The position numbers and the translations under genes are program-made. Below are positions 30,420-41,111 of a DNA stretch of 64,000 nucleotides, piece by piece. The stretch's first letter is position 1, and every line of letters starts with the position of its first letter. Where the stretch lies: contig LNFB01000210.1 of NCBI GenBank assembly GCA_001464385.1, positions 84,547 to 148,546 on the forward strand, written 5' to 3'. Below the pieces are notes generated by a model, which worked only from the letters and a program-made list of their open reading frames with translations, was not told the origin of the DNA and searched no databases. Origin of the DNA: Deltaproteobacteria bacterium Ga0077550 (GTDB lineage: Bacteria; Myxococcota_A; Polyangia; Nannocystales; Nannocystaceae).

Positions 30420-32266
30420 TCAGCGCCGCGGCGGCCCGGACTTCGGTGGCGCGCTCCGATGCTTCCGCACCGCGTTCTGCGTGGTGCGGACGCGATCCAA
30501 GAAGGCCTGCCACATGCGGGCGATCGAGCCGTGGCCGCCGCCCTTGTTGCCGCCGGTCGACGACGACGCGAGCACGAGCGTGCCCGGGCGCGTCGGCATG
30601 TACGTGCCGAAGCCGCCGTACAGCCCCTTCAGATCGCTGACCAGCGCGCTGATGCCCGCGGTCATCACGTCCCACGCCTGGCAGTAGCTGTCGGCCTTGT
30701 TGCGGATCATCGCCTTGGCGATGACCTTGATGATGTTCTTGTCGATCAGCTCGCCGTTGCCGTCGAGGTAGTGCTTGTAGCTGAAGAACCGGTCGGCCGG
30801 CGCGAGCACGGGTTGGTTGTGCTCGTCGACCTTGGGCGCGCGCAGGCTCTGGATCACCGAGTACTCGTGCTCGATGTACGCATCGACCGTGTTCTGGTTG
30901 GCGACGTCGCCGTCGCTCGGGCCGTCGTACTCGATGAACTTGTAGAAGGCGTCGTAGAGCGTCTTCGGATTGCCGTGCGTCCCGGTGATCAAATAGTAGA
31001 AGAGCGCACCCAGAGAGTAGATATCGGCGGGGCGATCGACGCTCTTGATGATCTTCGCCCGGACGTTGTTCTCGGTCGGCTCGTCGTACGGCCGCGCGAG
31101 GTACAACCGGCGCTTGGCGAGGTCGGCACCGGCGACCGGATAGCGGCGGTCGCGGTTGAACAGCTCGAACGTGTCGTTCTGCGTGATCGAGATGTAGAAG
31201 TCCTCGAAGTACGTGACCTCTTTGCTGCCCGACTGCACGTTGACGAGGATCTCGAACGCGTTGGTCTCCTGCTCCGGGGCCTGGAAGAACAGCGTGCCAG
31301 GCACGCCGTGCAGCCGCGTCACGGACAGGTCCTGCGCGTCGTCGCGGATCTTCCCGACGTTGAAGTCGGCGAGCCGCACGTCGAGCGCCGCGCCCTGCAG
31401 CTTCGGGTTGGGCAGGCGCAGCAGGATGTTGCCGGGCTTGATGTCGCGGTGGCAGACGTTGCACTCGAGGTGGGCGTACTCGACGGCCGAGGCGATCGGC
31501 ATCAGGTACTCGAGCACGCGGAACAGCCGGTCGCGGGGCGTGTAGGCCAGGAGCTCCTCGCGCTCGCCGCCGCGCGAGCCCTTCAGCCGCTCCTCGAGCG
31601 ACATGTCGCACAGCTCGAGGACCATGAAGTCGTTCTCGACCTTGTCGCGGATCGAGGCCGGGATGAAGTCGCGGTTGTCGGACTCGCCCGAGGCGAAGAG
31701 CGTCACGATGTTCGCGTGGCCCTGGACCCGCTCGAGGACCTCCTTCTCCATCTGGAAGCGCAGGCCGTCCTCGGGCGTGACGCCCTTTTGCAGGATCTTG
31801 ATCGCGACGCGGCGACGAAAGGCCGTCTTCGACTCGATCCACTGCTCCTCGCCGAGGTACGCCTTGCCCGAGCGGCCCGAGCCGAGCTCGGTGGGGTTGC
31901 CCGCTTCGTCGCGGAGGAACGAGTACGCCCGCGACCGCACGATGTGGGTCACCGCGGTCGCGGTCGCGGCCGGCCCCGGCATCGGCGCCGGCGCCGGCGG
32001 GGCCATCGGCATCATCGAGCCGTGCGCGGGCGCGGCCGGGATGGGCATCGGTTGGCCCATCGGTTGGCCCATCGGCTGGCCCATCGGGTGGCCGTGCAGG
32101 GCGCCGTTGCTCGGCATCGGCGGCGGAACCGGCACGACCGCGGTCTCGCCGGGGTACGCGGGTCCCTCGGGCGCCGCCATCGTCGGCGGCGGCGCGACCT
32201 GGCTGTGGGCGCCCGAGTGGGCGCGCGGGGTCGAGGGCGGCGGCGGGACGGAGCGGGGCGGCTTGT

Positions 32267-32270
<4 letters not shown>
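30420..32270 (-). CDS. Ser/Thr protein kinase with DFN motif and Pro/Met/Gly-Gln-rich N-terminus
   Basis: 616 residues from GTG 32270, overlapping the upstream kinase stop (GTGA). Residues 1-105 are low-complexity Pro/Ala/Met with three tandem M-G-Q-P units. Kinase domain: GSGRSGKAYLG loop, Lys158 in VAIK, HRDIKPGN at 264-271, but the metal-binding DFG is DFN (292-294). APEQ is present. The domain carries long insertions (about 310-370) before the Y-S-L-G-A-L-F-Y-Y-L helix F region, so it is atypical. C-terminal basic tail (KHRSAPPKSGPPRR). Cytosolic by appearance. Likely acts with the kinase at 32267 and the FHA regulator downstream. Confidence 0.85.
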
Positions 32271-33883
<1,613 letters not shown>

Positions 33884-33962
33884 GGACGATCACGATCGCG
33901 GGATCGGCACGGGTTTGTCAAATCACGCCGCGGCGAAAACCTACGCGGTTCCTACGAAAACG

Positions 33963-34011
33963 CCCGGAACCCCGGGTTTTCCGGGTCGCAGGGGAAACCC
34001 CCCGGAAAACC
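33963..34011 (+). promoter_or_regulatory. Structured element with two mutually exclusive hairpins
   Basis: An 11-bp perfect stem pairs 33975-33985 with 34001-34011 and encloses a 3-bp GGG/CCC stem capped by a GAAA tetraloop (33991-34000) with a 5-base one-sided bulge. Alternatively 33963-33969 pairs perfectly with 33979-33985 (7 bp). The two pairings share the same strand segment, so they exclude each other. It lies in the 205-base divergent region between the kinase at 33883 (minus) and the lipoprotein at 34089 (plus), 78 bases before the latter. No T-run follows. Confidence 0.4.
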
Positions 34012-34088
34012 ATCCCAGGCCGGTGTCCGAGAGCTGCACCCGCCCGCGCGTCCGCGAGGACGCGTCCCCCCGGGCGTGCGGAGTCCCC

Positions 34089-35444
34089 ATGCCGAAGCTC
34101 ACCTGCCTGCCGCTCCCCTCCGTGCTCCCCGAACTCGGGCGCCTCGCCGCGATGGCTGGCCTGGCCGCGCTGGCCGTGGGCTGCGGGGACTCGGGCGGGT
34201 CGAGCCGTGACAGCGCGAGCGCCGGGATCACGGACTCCGGGATCACCTCGATCACCGGGGCCGGCACGGGGGACGAGACGGCGGGCGGGACCGCGGAGGG
34301 GACCGGCAACTCGGGCGGCTCCGGGGGCAGCGGCGACCCGACCGACGCGGACAGCGAGGGCGGCAGCATCAAGTTCGACATGCCGCCCCAGCCCGACATC
34401 AACGCGGCGTGCGGCGGCGGCGGGGGTGGTGGTGGCGGCGCGATGGACTTCTCGTACATCTGGATCGCCAACAGCAACGAGAGCACGGTCTCGAAGATCA
34501 ACACCGAGACGCTGATCGAAGAGGGCCGCTACCTCACCCGGCCCGACAGCGCCGGCAACCCGTCGCGGACCTCGGTCAACCTGAACGGCGACGCCGTGAT
34601 CGCCAACCGCTCGGGCGGCATCACGATGATCTTCGCCCGCCACGACGACTGCCTCGGACAGAACACGTCGACGGGGCCCGCCGACGTGAAGCCCTGGCCC
34701 GACGACTGCGTCGGCTGGCACACCCCGATGGCCTACGCGAGCCAGCGCCCGGTCGCGTGGAGCAAGGGCACGTACAACGCCGCGACCTGCCGCTACGACG
34801 ACGCCAAGGTGTGGACCTCGGGCGCGAACGGCAGCATCGACGTGCTGCTCGTCGACGGCGAGACCGGCGTCGTCGAACAGACGATCCCGATCCCCGGCGT
34901 CGCGCCCAACTTCTACGGCATCTACGGCGGCGCGGTCGACTCGGGCGATCACTTCTGGGGATCGCAGCTGAGCGGCGGCACGCTCGTGCGCGTCGATCGG
35001 CAGAACTTCGGGGTGCAGACCTGGCAGACCCCGGCCGGCGGCTACGGCATGACGGTCGATCGCAACGATCGCATCTGGACCTGCTCGTCGATGGTCGGCC
35101 GCTTCGACTACCCGAGCCAGACGTGGCAGTCCGCGCAGGCCGGCGGCGCGGGCGGCTGCATGCCCGACGGCGAGAACCTCCTGTGGCTGGCCAACGACCC
35201 CCTGGTCGCCGTCGACATCGACACGCTCGCGGTGGTCCAGACCATCGACATCCCCAACTACGTGCACGGCGTCAGCATCGACTTCAACGGCAACGTGTGG
35301 GGCCCCGCGATCTACAACAACGAGGCGTACCGGGTGAACCCGGTGACGCTGCAGATCGACACGGTGCTCGGCCTCAACTATCCGTACACGTACAGCGACA
35401 TGACGGGCTTCGGCCTCAGCCAGACCGGCACGCCGAGCGGCTGA
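34089..35444 (+). CDS. Lipoprotein with beta-propeller (streptogramin-lyase/NHL-like) domain
   Basis: 451 residues from ATG 34089. Signal peptide with lipobox LAVGC at about residue 32, a Gly/Thr/Ser/Asp linker with a poly-Gly run (CGGGGGGGGG), then a propeller of repeated strands. The repeats contain Y-I-W-I-A-N-S-N-E-S-T-V-S-K-I-N and V-W-T-S-G-A-N-G-S-I-D-V, and a later D-R-N-D-R-I-W-T-C-S-S, typical of Vgb/NHL-like blades that show W-x-x-[AT/GP] and S-x-I-x-R/K-I-[DN]. Likely outer-surface binding protein; lyase activity is not demonstrable. Confidence 0.8.
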   Translation: MPKLTCLPLPSVLPELGRLAAMAGLAALAVGCGDSGGSSRDSASAGITDSGITSITGAGTGDETAGGTAEGTGNSGGSGGSGDPTDADSEGGSIKFDMPPQPDINAACGGGGGGGGGAMDFSYIWIANSNESTVSKINTETLIEEGRYLTRPDSAGNPSRTSVNLNGDAVIANRSGGITMIFARHDDCLGQNTSTGPADVKPWPDDCVGWHTPMAYASQRPVAWSKGTYNAATCRYDDAKVWTSGANGSIDVLLVDGETGVVEQTIPIPGVAPNFYGIYGGAVDSGDHFWGSQLSGGTLVRVDRQNFGVQTWQTPAGGYGMTVDRNDRIWTCSSMVGRFDYPSQTWQSAQAGGAGGCMPDGENLLWLANDPLVAVDIDTLAVVQTIDIPNYVHGVSIDFNGNVWGPAIYNNEAYRVNPVTLQIDTVLGLNYPYTYSDMTGFGLSQTGTPSG

Positions 35445-35511
35445 TGCGCCCGTGCCCCGCAGGCGGTGCGTGTTGACGCGCGCCGCCGCGATCTTGCAAG
35501 CTCCTGCGCGG

Positions 35512-36282
35512 ATGCTCGCGACGGCCCCCGCGTCGGGTCCATGGACCCCCTCGTTCGGTCCGTGGACGATCCTCGCCGCGCCGGCGGAGCCGTTCGGCGT
35601 CGAGATCCACGGGCTCCACGGCGAGCAGCCCGCCCCCGCCGACTACCTGCACGACGTCCTGCTCGCCCCCGCGCACCGCGAGGCGATGCTCGCGTGGATC
35701 GACCGCGTCGGGCTCGTCGTCTGCCTCGACGTCCGCACCGCGCACCCGAGCTACCAGGACGTCCGCGGGCGATCGAGCCGCGGGCGCCTGAGCCAGGGCG
35801 AGTACTACCACCACGACGGCTGCTCGGGCCCGACCAAGCCGCGCGTGGTCGAGATCCGCTGCCCGCACCAGGCGATCGAGCGGCGCGTCGCGACCGCGGT
35901 CGCGCCCTTCCCCGACACGGTCTACGCGATGCTCCGCGCGCTGCCGGCCTCGATCGCCGGGCTGCCCGAGATCGCGGGGCACCGCGCTCGCCTGTCCGAT
36001 GACGGTGGCCTGCCGCGAGAGACGTGGGACACCGTGCAGGGCGTCGTCACCCGCGCGGTGCGACGCGAGCTCGACGCGGAGTCGGCCCGCGCCTACTTCC
36101 GCGACGTCGATGCCGTCGTCCGGGCCTACCGCGCGCCGTGGCGCATGGGCGAGAGCCGCTTGATCGCCAACGCGAACCCCGGCGTCACCATGCAGCACCG
36201 GCGCGCGTACCTCGAGCCCCACGAGGGCGGGCGCCCCAGCGGTCACCTCGTCAAGCGGTGGCCGGCCGAGGTGCTCGAATGA
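35512..36282 (+). CDS. Putative Fe(II)/2-oxoglutarate-dependent (TauD-like) oxygenase
   Basis: 256 residues from ATG 35512 (a GTG at 35452 would add 20 unlikely residues). EYYHHDGCSGP supplies a possible H-x-D iron motif. A distal His and Arg could come from MQHRRAY or GHLVKRW near the C-terminus. The jelly-roll-like order (facial pair early, distal His/Arg near the end, with NANPGV before it) resembles TauD/clavaminate-synthase-like enzymes, but similarity is limited, so this is a fold-level guess. The gene ends nine bases before the convergent AAA+ ATPase gene. Confidence 0.5.
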   Translation: MLATAPASGPWTPSFGPWTILAAPAEPFGVEIHGLHGEQPAPADYLHDVLLAPAHREAMLAWIDRVGLVVCLDVRTAHPSYQDVRGRSSRGRLSQGEYYHHDGCSGPTKPRVVEIRCPHQAIERRVATAVAPFPDTVYAMLRALPASIAGLPEIAGHRARLSDDGGLPRETWDTVQGVVTRAVRRELDAESARAYFRDVDAVVRAYRAPWRMGESRLIANANPGVTMQHRRAYLEPHEGGRPSGHLVKRWPAEVLE

Positions 36283-36291
36283 TCCGGGCGC

Positions 36292-38043
36292 TCACGCGCC
36301 GTCGCCGGTAGCGGTCGCGTTGCCGGCCGCCGCCATGCGCTCGAGGGCGCGGCTCGCCGCCTCGCGGCCCGCGTTGAGCTGCCGCACCATGCTGTCGACC
36401 TCCTGCTCGAAGCGGTCCCGCGCGGCCTTCTCCTCGGCGTCCTTGTGGAACGAGACGTAGTCGCCGATGAGGTCCCGCAGCTTGTCGAAGGCGATGCGCC
36501 GCGAGAGCCGCTCGATGATGCGGGCGCGCTCCTCGAAGTCGGCGCGGAAGTACTCGTCGGGGTACTCGAAGTCCTGGATGAGCGCGCGGACGTTGCCCGC
36601 GATCGACTCGACCGCGCGGCCGCTGACGTCGGCGTCGACGCAGGCCTTGCCGATCTCGAGCCACTGCACGTCGGTCGCGTCGACGAAGCGGACCTGCGCC
36701 CGCAGGAGCACGTCGCGCAGCAGGCGGACGTAGTCCTCGGGCGTGGTCGGGCCGCGGACCTGGAACGGGTTCTGGGCGATGCGCGAGATGGTCGCCTCGT
36801 CCATCTGCATGAAGTTCGCGTCGCAGATCATGAACCACTTGCCGTCCTTGGGGATGAGCGTGCCGTCGAAGATCCCGAAGACGGCGCCGAGGTTGTTCTT
36901 CTCCTCGGAGCGCAGATCGCCGCTGTCGCGCGAGGCGAACGCGGTGTCGATGTCGGGCCAGTACACCCCGCAGACCCCGTCGAACCCGTAGACCTCCTCC
37001 TTGAAGATGCGCACGAGCTCGTTGGCGCTGGCGTTCTGGTACGAGCTCGCCCAGTCGGTGCGACGGATGACGCGGAAGCGGGCCGGGATGTCGCGCTGTT
37101 TGCAGTACTCGAGGAAGTAGTTGCCGATGGCGTGCGCGGTGATGGTCTTGCCGCAGCCGGGTCGGCCGAGGGCGAACAGGACCGGGTTGATCTGCTTGGG
37201 GCTGCGACCGCGTCGGAGGTCGAACGCCGCGACGTCGCGGGCCAGCCGCAGACCGGCCTGCATGAAGTCGCCGTTGCCGACGACGTCCTCGAGCTTCACC
37301 GGCTTGAGATCGACGACCGGATCGCCGAGCGCCCGCGCGGCGAACCCCTCGTAGCGGGTGTTGCCGACGGTGACCTTGCGCTGCGCGAGCGCGATGCCGA
37401 ACGGACGCAGGCGTCCGGCGTGGGTCAGGCGCTCCACCGCGGCGCGCAGCTGCAGCACGAAGGCGTGCAGCGTGGTGGAGAGCCACACCTCGCGCTCGGC
37501 GAGGAGCTGCGCGGTGGCACCGGGCCGCAGCCCCGCCTGGACCTCGACGTAGCGCGCGGCGAGCTTGAGCACCCGGGCGATGACCTCGCGCGCTGGCTGC
37601 TCGAGCAGCTCCTCGAGCCCGTCGGCCTCGAGGCTGCCATCGGTCACCGGCGTCGGTGCGAGCTCGGCGAAGGCGCGACCGGCCGCGTCGCACCACACCG
37701 TCGCCGCGAACGCGCCGATGAAGAGCTTCTGATCGCGGGTGGGCTCGGGGATCGCGAACGTCCCGGTGCGGGCGATGTCCTCGAGCAGCGCGCCGTGCAA
37801 CGCCTCGCCGGCCGCGAGCGCCAGATCGCCGGCCTCGACGACGGCCTCGAGCAGTCGCAGCGTCATCACGGTGTGCCCGAACGGCGCCTTCGCGACGCGG
37901 TGCAGCGCCTTGGCGAGGGACTCCGAGACCGCGCTGCGGACCCCCGCGCGATCGAAGCCGCCGGGCGGCGGGCTCACCGAGATCGGGCTCGCGGGGGCGG
38001 GCGCGGGTCCAGTTGCGGGTGCGGTCGGATCGCCGGAGGACAT
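36292..38043 (-). CDS. AAA+ family ATPase with unknown N-terminal domain
   Basis: 583 residues from ATG 38043. A Pro/Ala-rich start and about 250 residues of unrecognised mostly helical domain precede the ATPase core: Walker A GRPGCGKT at 293-300, a putative Walker B GVCGVYWPDID and a sensor-1 type MICDAN. R-T-D-W-A-S-S-Y-Q-N-A-S may be part of a pore or substrate loop. The C-terminus forms a charged coiled-coil-like helix (about 530-575). No protease or HTH domain. It could be a remodelling ATPase; partners are not evident from neighbours. Confidence 0.75.
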   Translation of the reverse strand: MSSGDPTAPATGPAPAPASPISVSPPPGGFDRAGVRSAVSESLAKALHRVAKAPFGHTVMTLRLLEAVVEAGDLALAAGEALHGALLEDIARTGTFAIPEPTRDQKLFIGAFAATVWCDAAGRAFAELAPTPVTDGSLEADGLEELLEQPAREVIARVLKLAARYVEVQAGLRPGATAQLLAEREVWLSTTLHAFVLQLRAAVERLTHAGRLRPFGIALAQRKVTVGNTRYEGFAARALGDPVVDLKPVKLEDVVGNGDFMQAGLRLARDVAAFDLRRGRSPKQINPVLFALGRPGCGKTITAHAIGNYFLEYCKQRDIPARFRVIRRTDWASSYQNASANELVRIFKEEVYGFDGVCGVYWPDIDTAFASRDSGDLRSEEKNNLGAVFGIFDGTLIPKDGKWFMICDANFMQMDEATISRIAQNPFQVRGPTTPEDYVRLLRDVLLRAQVRFVDATDVQWLEIGKACVDADVSGRAVESIAGNVRALIQDFEYPDEYFRADFEERARIIERLSRRIAFDKLRDLIGDYVSFHKDAEEKAARDRFEQEVDSMVRQLNAGREAASRALERMAAAGNATATGDGA

Positions 38044-38130
38044 GCCGCCCGAGGGTAGCAGGTGGCGCGCCCGTCGCCCGGAGGTCCCGCTGCCACCCCC
38101 GGTGCGCGCCCTCGTGTACGCTCGAACGCC

Positions 38131-38907
38131 ATGAGCGAATCTCCCGACGTCCGCGTCGACGTGAGCGACCGGGTCTTGACCCTGCAGATCAATCGCCCCG
38201 CGAAGAAGAACGCGCTGACCCTGGCGATGTACGACGCGATGACCGCGGCGCTGGACCGCGCCCTCGAGGATCCGCAGATCCGCACCGTGCTGCTGCGCGG
38301 CTCCGAGGGCTGCTTCACCGCCGGCAACGATCTCCTCGACTTCATGCAGCGGCCACCGAGCAGCGCCGACTCGCCGGTCGGGAAGTTCCTCGAGGCGCTC
38401 GTCGGCCACCCCAAGCCGATCGTCGCCGCGGTCGAGGGCGTCGCGATCGGCGTGGGCACGACGATGCTGCTGCACTGCGACCTCGTGTACGCCGCCCCGA
38501 CGACGCGCTTCCAGCTGCCGTTCGTGCCCCTGGGCCTCGGGCCCGAGGCGGGCTCCAGCCTGCTGCTGCCCCAGCTGTGCGGTCACCAGCGCGCCGCCGA
38601 GCTGCTGCTGTTGGGCGAGCCGTTCGACGGCGCCAAGGCCTTCGAGCTCGGCCTGGTCAACCGCGTCGTCGAACCCGAGGGGCTGCACGCGTGGGCCCGC
38701 GAGCGCGCCGTCGCCCTCGCGACGCTGCCCCCCGCGTCGATCCGCCTGACCAAGCGCCTGCTGCGGGCGCCGATCCGCGCGACGCTCGAGGCGGCGATGT
38801 CCGACGAGAGCACCGCGTTCTTCGAGCGGCTCCGGGCGCCCGAGGCGGCCGAGGCGATGTCGGCGTTCTTCGCCAAGCGCAAGCCCGACTTCTCGCGGTT
38901 CGACTGA
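38131..38907 (+). CDS. Enoyl-CoA hydratase/isomerase family protein
   Basis: 258 residues. Crotonase fold landmarks: I-N-R-P-A-K-K-N-A-L near the N-terminus, the oxyanion-hole residues in FTAGNDLLDF, VAAVEGVAIGVGTTMLLHCDL, and LPFVPLGLGPEAGSS with a Glu in the position of a catalytic acid. Probably acts in fatty-acid or CoA-ester beta-oxidation as a hydratase or 3,2-isomerase. Starts 87 bases from the divergent AAA+ gene. Ends in a short tandem-repeat region shared with the converging VanY gene. Confidence 0.9.
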   Translation: MSESPDVRVDVSDRVLTLQINRPAKKNALTLAMYDAMTAALDRALEDPQIRTVLLRGSEGCFTAGNDLLDFMQRPPSSADSPVGKFLEALVGHPKPIVAAVEGVAIGVGTTMLLHCDLVYAAPTTRFQLPFVPLGLGPEAGSSLLLPQLCGHQRAAELLLLGEPFDGAKAFELGLVNRVVEPEGLHAWARERAVALATLPPASIRLTKRLLRAPIRATLEAAMSDESTAFFERLRAPEAAEAMSAFFAKRKPDFSRFD

Positions 38908-38922
38908 TCGCGTTCACGCATT

Positions 38923-38980
38923 CCGTCGTCGGGACTCGCCGTCCGTCGTCGGGACTCGCGTTTCACTCGTCGGGACACGC
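38923..38980. repeat. Short direct repeats at the junction of convergent genes
   Basis: CCGTCGTCGGGACTCGC occurs perfectly at 38923-38939 and 38943-38959 (period 20), followed by a diverged copy ACTCGTCGGGACACGC ending at 38980, which reaches into the last codons of the VanY-like gene. It fills the gap between the two convergent stop codons. Confidence 0.85.
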
Positions 38981-39673
38981 CGGGCGCTTGGGTGGCTTCG
39001 CGCCGCGCCGCAGCTCCCAGTGCCACGGCTCGCCCGCGACCGTCGCGACGAAGCCGAAGCGCCGCGCGTTGAGTTCGAGCCACGCGTGGACCTCGGGCCA
39101 CATCGCGATGTCGACGGCGCGGCCCATCTGATGGTTGCTGTACCCGGGCTTCGCCGCGGGCGAGCAGTTGTTGCAGGCGCAGCTGCGGTAGCAGTCGTAG
39201 AAGTACTGCTGCTCCTCGTGGGTCCGGTACGCGCTGAAGATCGTCAGCGCGTGCCCCTCGGCCGCGGCCGCCTCGCGCATGGCCAGGTAGGCGTTGGCCG
39301 TCGCACGCTCGATCGGCGCGCCGTCGATCGTGACCAGGGTGATCGGCGTCCTGCGGCCGCGGCGATAGCCATCGGCGGCGACCGGCGTGCAATCGAAGTC
39401 CGGCGTGCCGACCGCCACCGGGGCCGGCTCGAGTGGCTCGGGGATCTCGGGCTCGGGCGCCGCGGGCGGCGAGGGATCGACCTCCGGGGAGTTCCCCGGG
39501 GCCCGCTCGGCGAGGGCATCGGGCCGCGCTCGCAGGGGATCCGCTTGGCGAGGCTGCGCGATGGGGCGGCCGGCGAACGCCAGGGCGAGCTCACCTCGCG
39601 TCGCGGCGACGAGGATCCCCCCGGCCAGGAACGCGATCGCGAGGCGGGTGGTCCAGCGGCGCACGGAACCCAT
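38963..39673 (-). CDS. VanY-type D-alanyl-D-alanine carboxypeptidase (peptidase M15B)
   Basis: 236 residues from ATG 39673. An N-terminal TM/signal segment (LAIAFLAGGILVAATRG) and a Pro/Glu/Ala linker of about 60 residues put the enzyme in the periplasm. Zinc-site motifs SNHQMGRAVDI (S-x-H-x-x-G-x-A-x-D) and EPWHWEL (W-H-W-E) are intact, with SAYRTHEEQQYFYDCY before them. It trims the terminal D-Ala from peptidoglycan stem peptides. A Cys-rich insert (CYRSCACNNCSP) is unusual for VanY and could bind metal or form disulphides. Confidence 0.88.
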   Translation of the reverse strand: MGSVRRWTTRLAIAFLAGGILVAATRGELALAFAGRPIAQPRQADPLRARPDALAERAPGNSPEVDPSPPAAPEPEIPEPLEPAPVAVGTPDFDCTPVAADGYRRGRRTPITLVTIDGAPIERATANAYLAMREAAAAEGHALTIFSAYRTHEEQQYFYDCYRSCACNNCSPAAKPGYSNHQMGRAVDIAMWPEVHAWLELNARRFGFVATVAGEPWHWELRRGAKPPKRPACPDE

Positions 39674-39911
39674 CTCGAAGCCTGACACGCACGGCGGCCG
39701 CGATCGTTCCGACGACCGCGCCCGGCGTCGAGGCTCGATTCCGCGTGCTCGCACGACCCGCCTGTCGGGGAGAATCCCGCGTTCGCCGCCGCCGCCGCCC
39801 CGCCCGCCCGGCGACCACGCATGCGGACTTGCGAAGGTGGGACCATCTCGACACCATGGAGCCCAGTCCTCGGCGCTCCGCGCGACGAAGGACGCTTGGG
39901 GGCACACAACG

Positions 39912-41078
39912 ATGCGGGATCTTCGGCGGCACAGCAGCACCATCTTCGTCGCGCTCCTCGGGAGCGCCTGCACGACGTCATCCGACGCGACACCGGACGG
40001 CGATGGAATCGACGACGCTGGAGCAGCGGATGGATCGAGCGGTGCGGGCACCGGCACGGACACCGGCGGCGCCCCGGGCACCACGGGCGCGTCGTCGGCC
40101 GATCCGAGCAGCGCGGGATCCGAGGGCGGCACGACGCAGGACGGCATGGGCTCGCCGGTCGTCTGGGACGTCGGTGGCGTCGGGGACGTCCCCGAGGTGA
40201 CCTGCGGCGCACCCACGGTGGTGCCGTGCGACAGCGACGACGACGATCCCTGGCACGCCATCGGCCTCAACTGCCCCGGCGGCTCGCAGGTCGAGGGCGA
40301 GGTCAACGGCGATCCCATGGCCTTCTACGTGCACGAGGGCAACATGGGGACCTTCGAGCCGCCGCCGTTCCCCCCGCGCGAGGGCGAGAAGTTCCTCGTC
40401 ATGTCCAGCGGCCACGCGGCGGACATGGCCGTGCCCAACCTCTACGCCTCGAACGACACCAACGGCTTCATCGACAACGGAGCCAATCCGCCGGCGCCGA
40501 TCAATGTCGCGATGGTCTCGCCGACCGACACGTGCGCCGACGACCCGAGCCTGGTCGGCACCGGCGACTGCTCGAACACGATCCAAGAACAGTGGGATCA
40601 GGGCAGCGGCGCGTACGACTACGCGGAGCTGCGGTTCACCGCGGAGGTCCCCTTCGAGACGTACGGCTTCAGCTACGACCTCGCGATGTTCTCGACGGAG
40701 TACCCGGTGTACTACCAGTCCGGGTTCAACGACATGTACATCGGCTGGCTCGAGTCCGAGCTGTGGACCGGCAACATCTCGTTCGACGAGATGGGCAACC
40801 CCATCTCGCTCAACGCCGGCTTCCTCGACTACAAGGACGCGCCCAACGACTTCGACTGCCCTGGCGCCTGCGCGGCCCCGGAGCTCGCCGGCACCGCGAT
40901 GGTCGGCCACGCCGGCACCAAGTGGTTGACCACCACCGCCGGCGTGACGCCGGGCGAGGACATCACGATGGTGTTCGGCGTGTTCGACGTGTCGGACCCG
41001 GTCCTCGACACGATCGTGTTCCTCGACAACTTCCACTGGGGCTGCGAAGGCGGAGCGCCGGTGACGATCCCCGGGTAG
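39912..41078 (+). CDS. Lipoprotein with choice-of-anchor-L-like domain
   Basis: 388 residues from ATG 39912. Lipobox LGSAC, then a Gly/Ser/Thr/Ala/Asp linker up to about residue 75. The folded part begins with C-x-x-P-T-V-V-P-C-D-S-D-D-D-D-P-W-H-A-I-G-L-N-C, and contains GEKFLVMSSG, YDYAELRFTAEVPFETYGFSYDLAMFSTEYP and IVFLDNFHW. These segments resemble choice-of-anchor proteins of myxobacteria (G-x-x-F-x-[VIL]-x-S-[ST]-G, Y-D-x-x-x-L/F-x-x-x-x-x-P, S-x-E-Y-P). Presumably a cell-surface protein. Confidence 0.8.
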   Translation: MRDLRRHSSTIFVALLGSACTTSSDATPDGDGIDDAGAADGSSGAGTGTDTGGAPGTTGASSADPSSAGSEGGTTQDGMGSPVVWDVGGVGDVPEVTCGAPTVVPCDSDDDDPWHAIGLNCPGGSQVEGEVNGDPMAFYVHEGNMGTFEPPPFPPREGEKFLVMSSGHAADMAVPNLYASNDTNGFIDNGANPPAPINVAMVSPTDTCADDPSLVGTGDCSNTIQEQWDQGSGAYDYAELRFTAEVPFETYGFSYDLAMFSTEYPVYYQSGFNDMYIGWLESELWTGNISFDEMGNPISLNAGFLDYKDAPNDFDCPGACAAPELAGTAMVGHAGTKWLTTTAGVTPGEDITMVFGVFDVSDPVLDTIVFLDNFHWGCEGGAPVTIPG

Positions 41079-41111
41079 GAACGTCGCCCGGCCCTGGCCG
41101 CCGCCCGAGCC

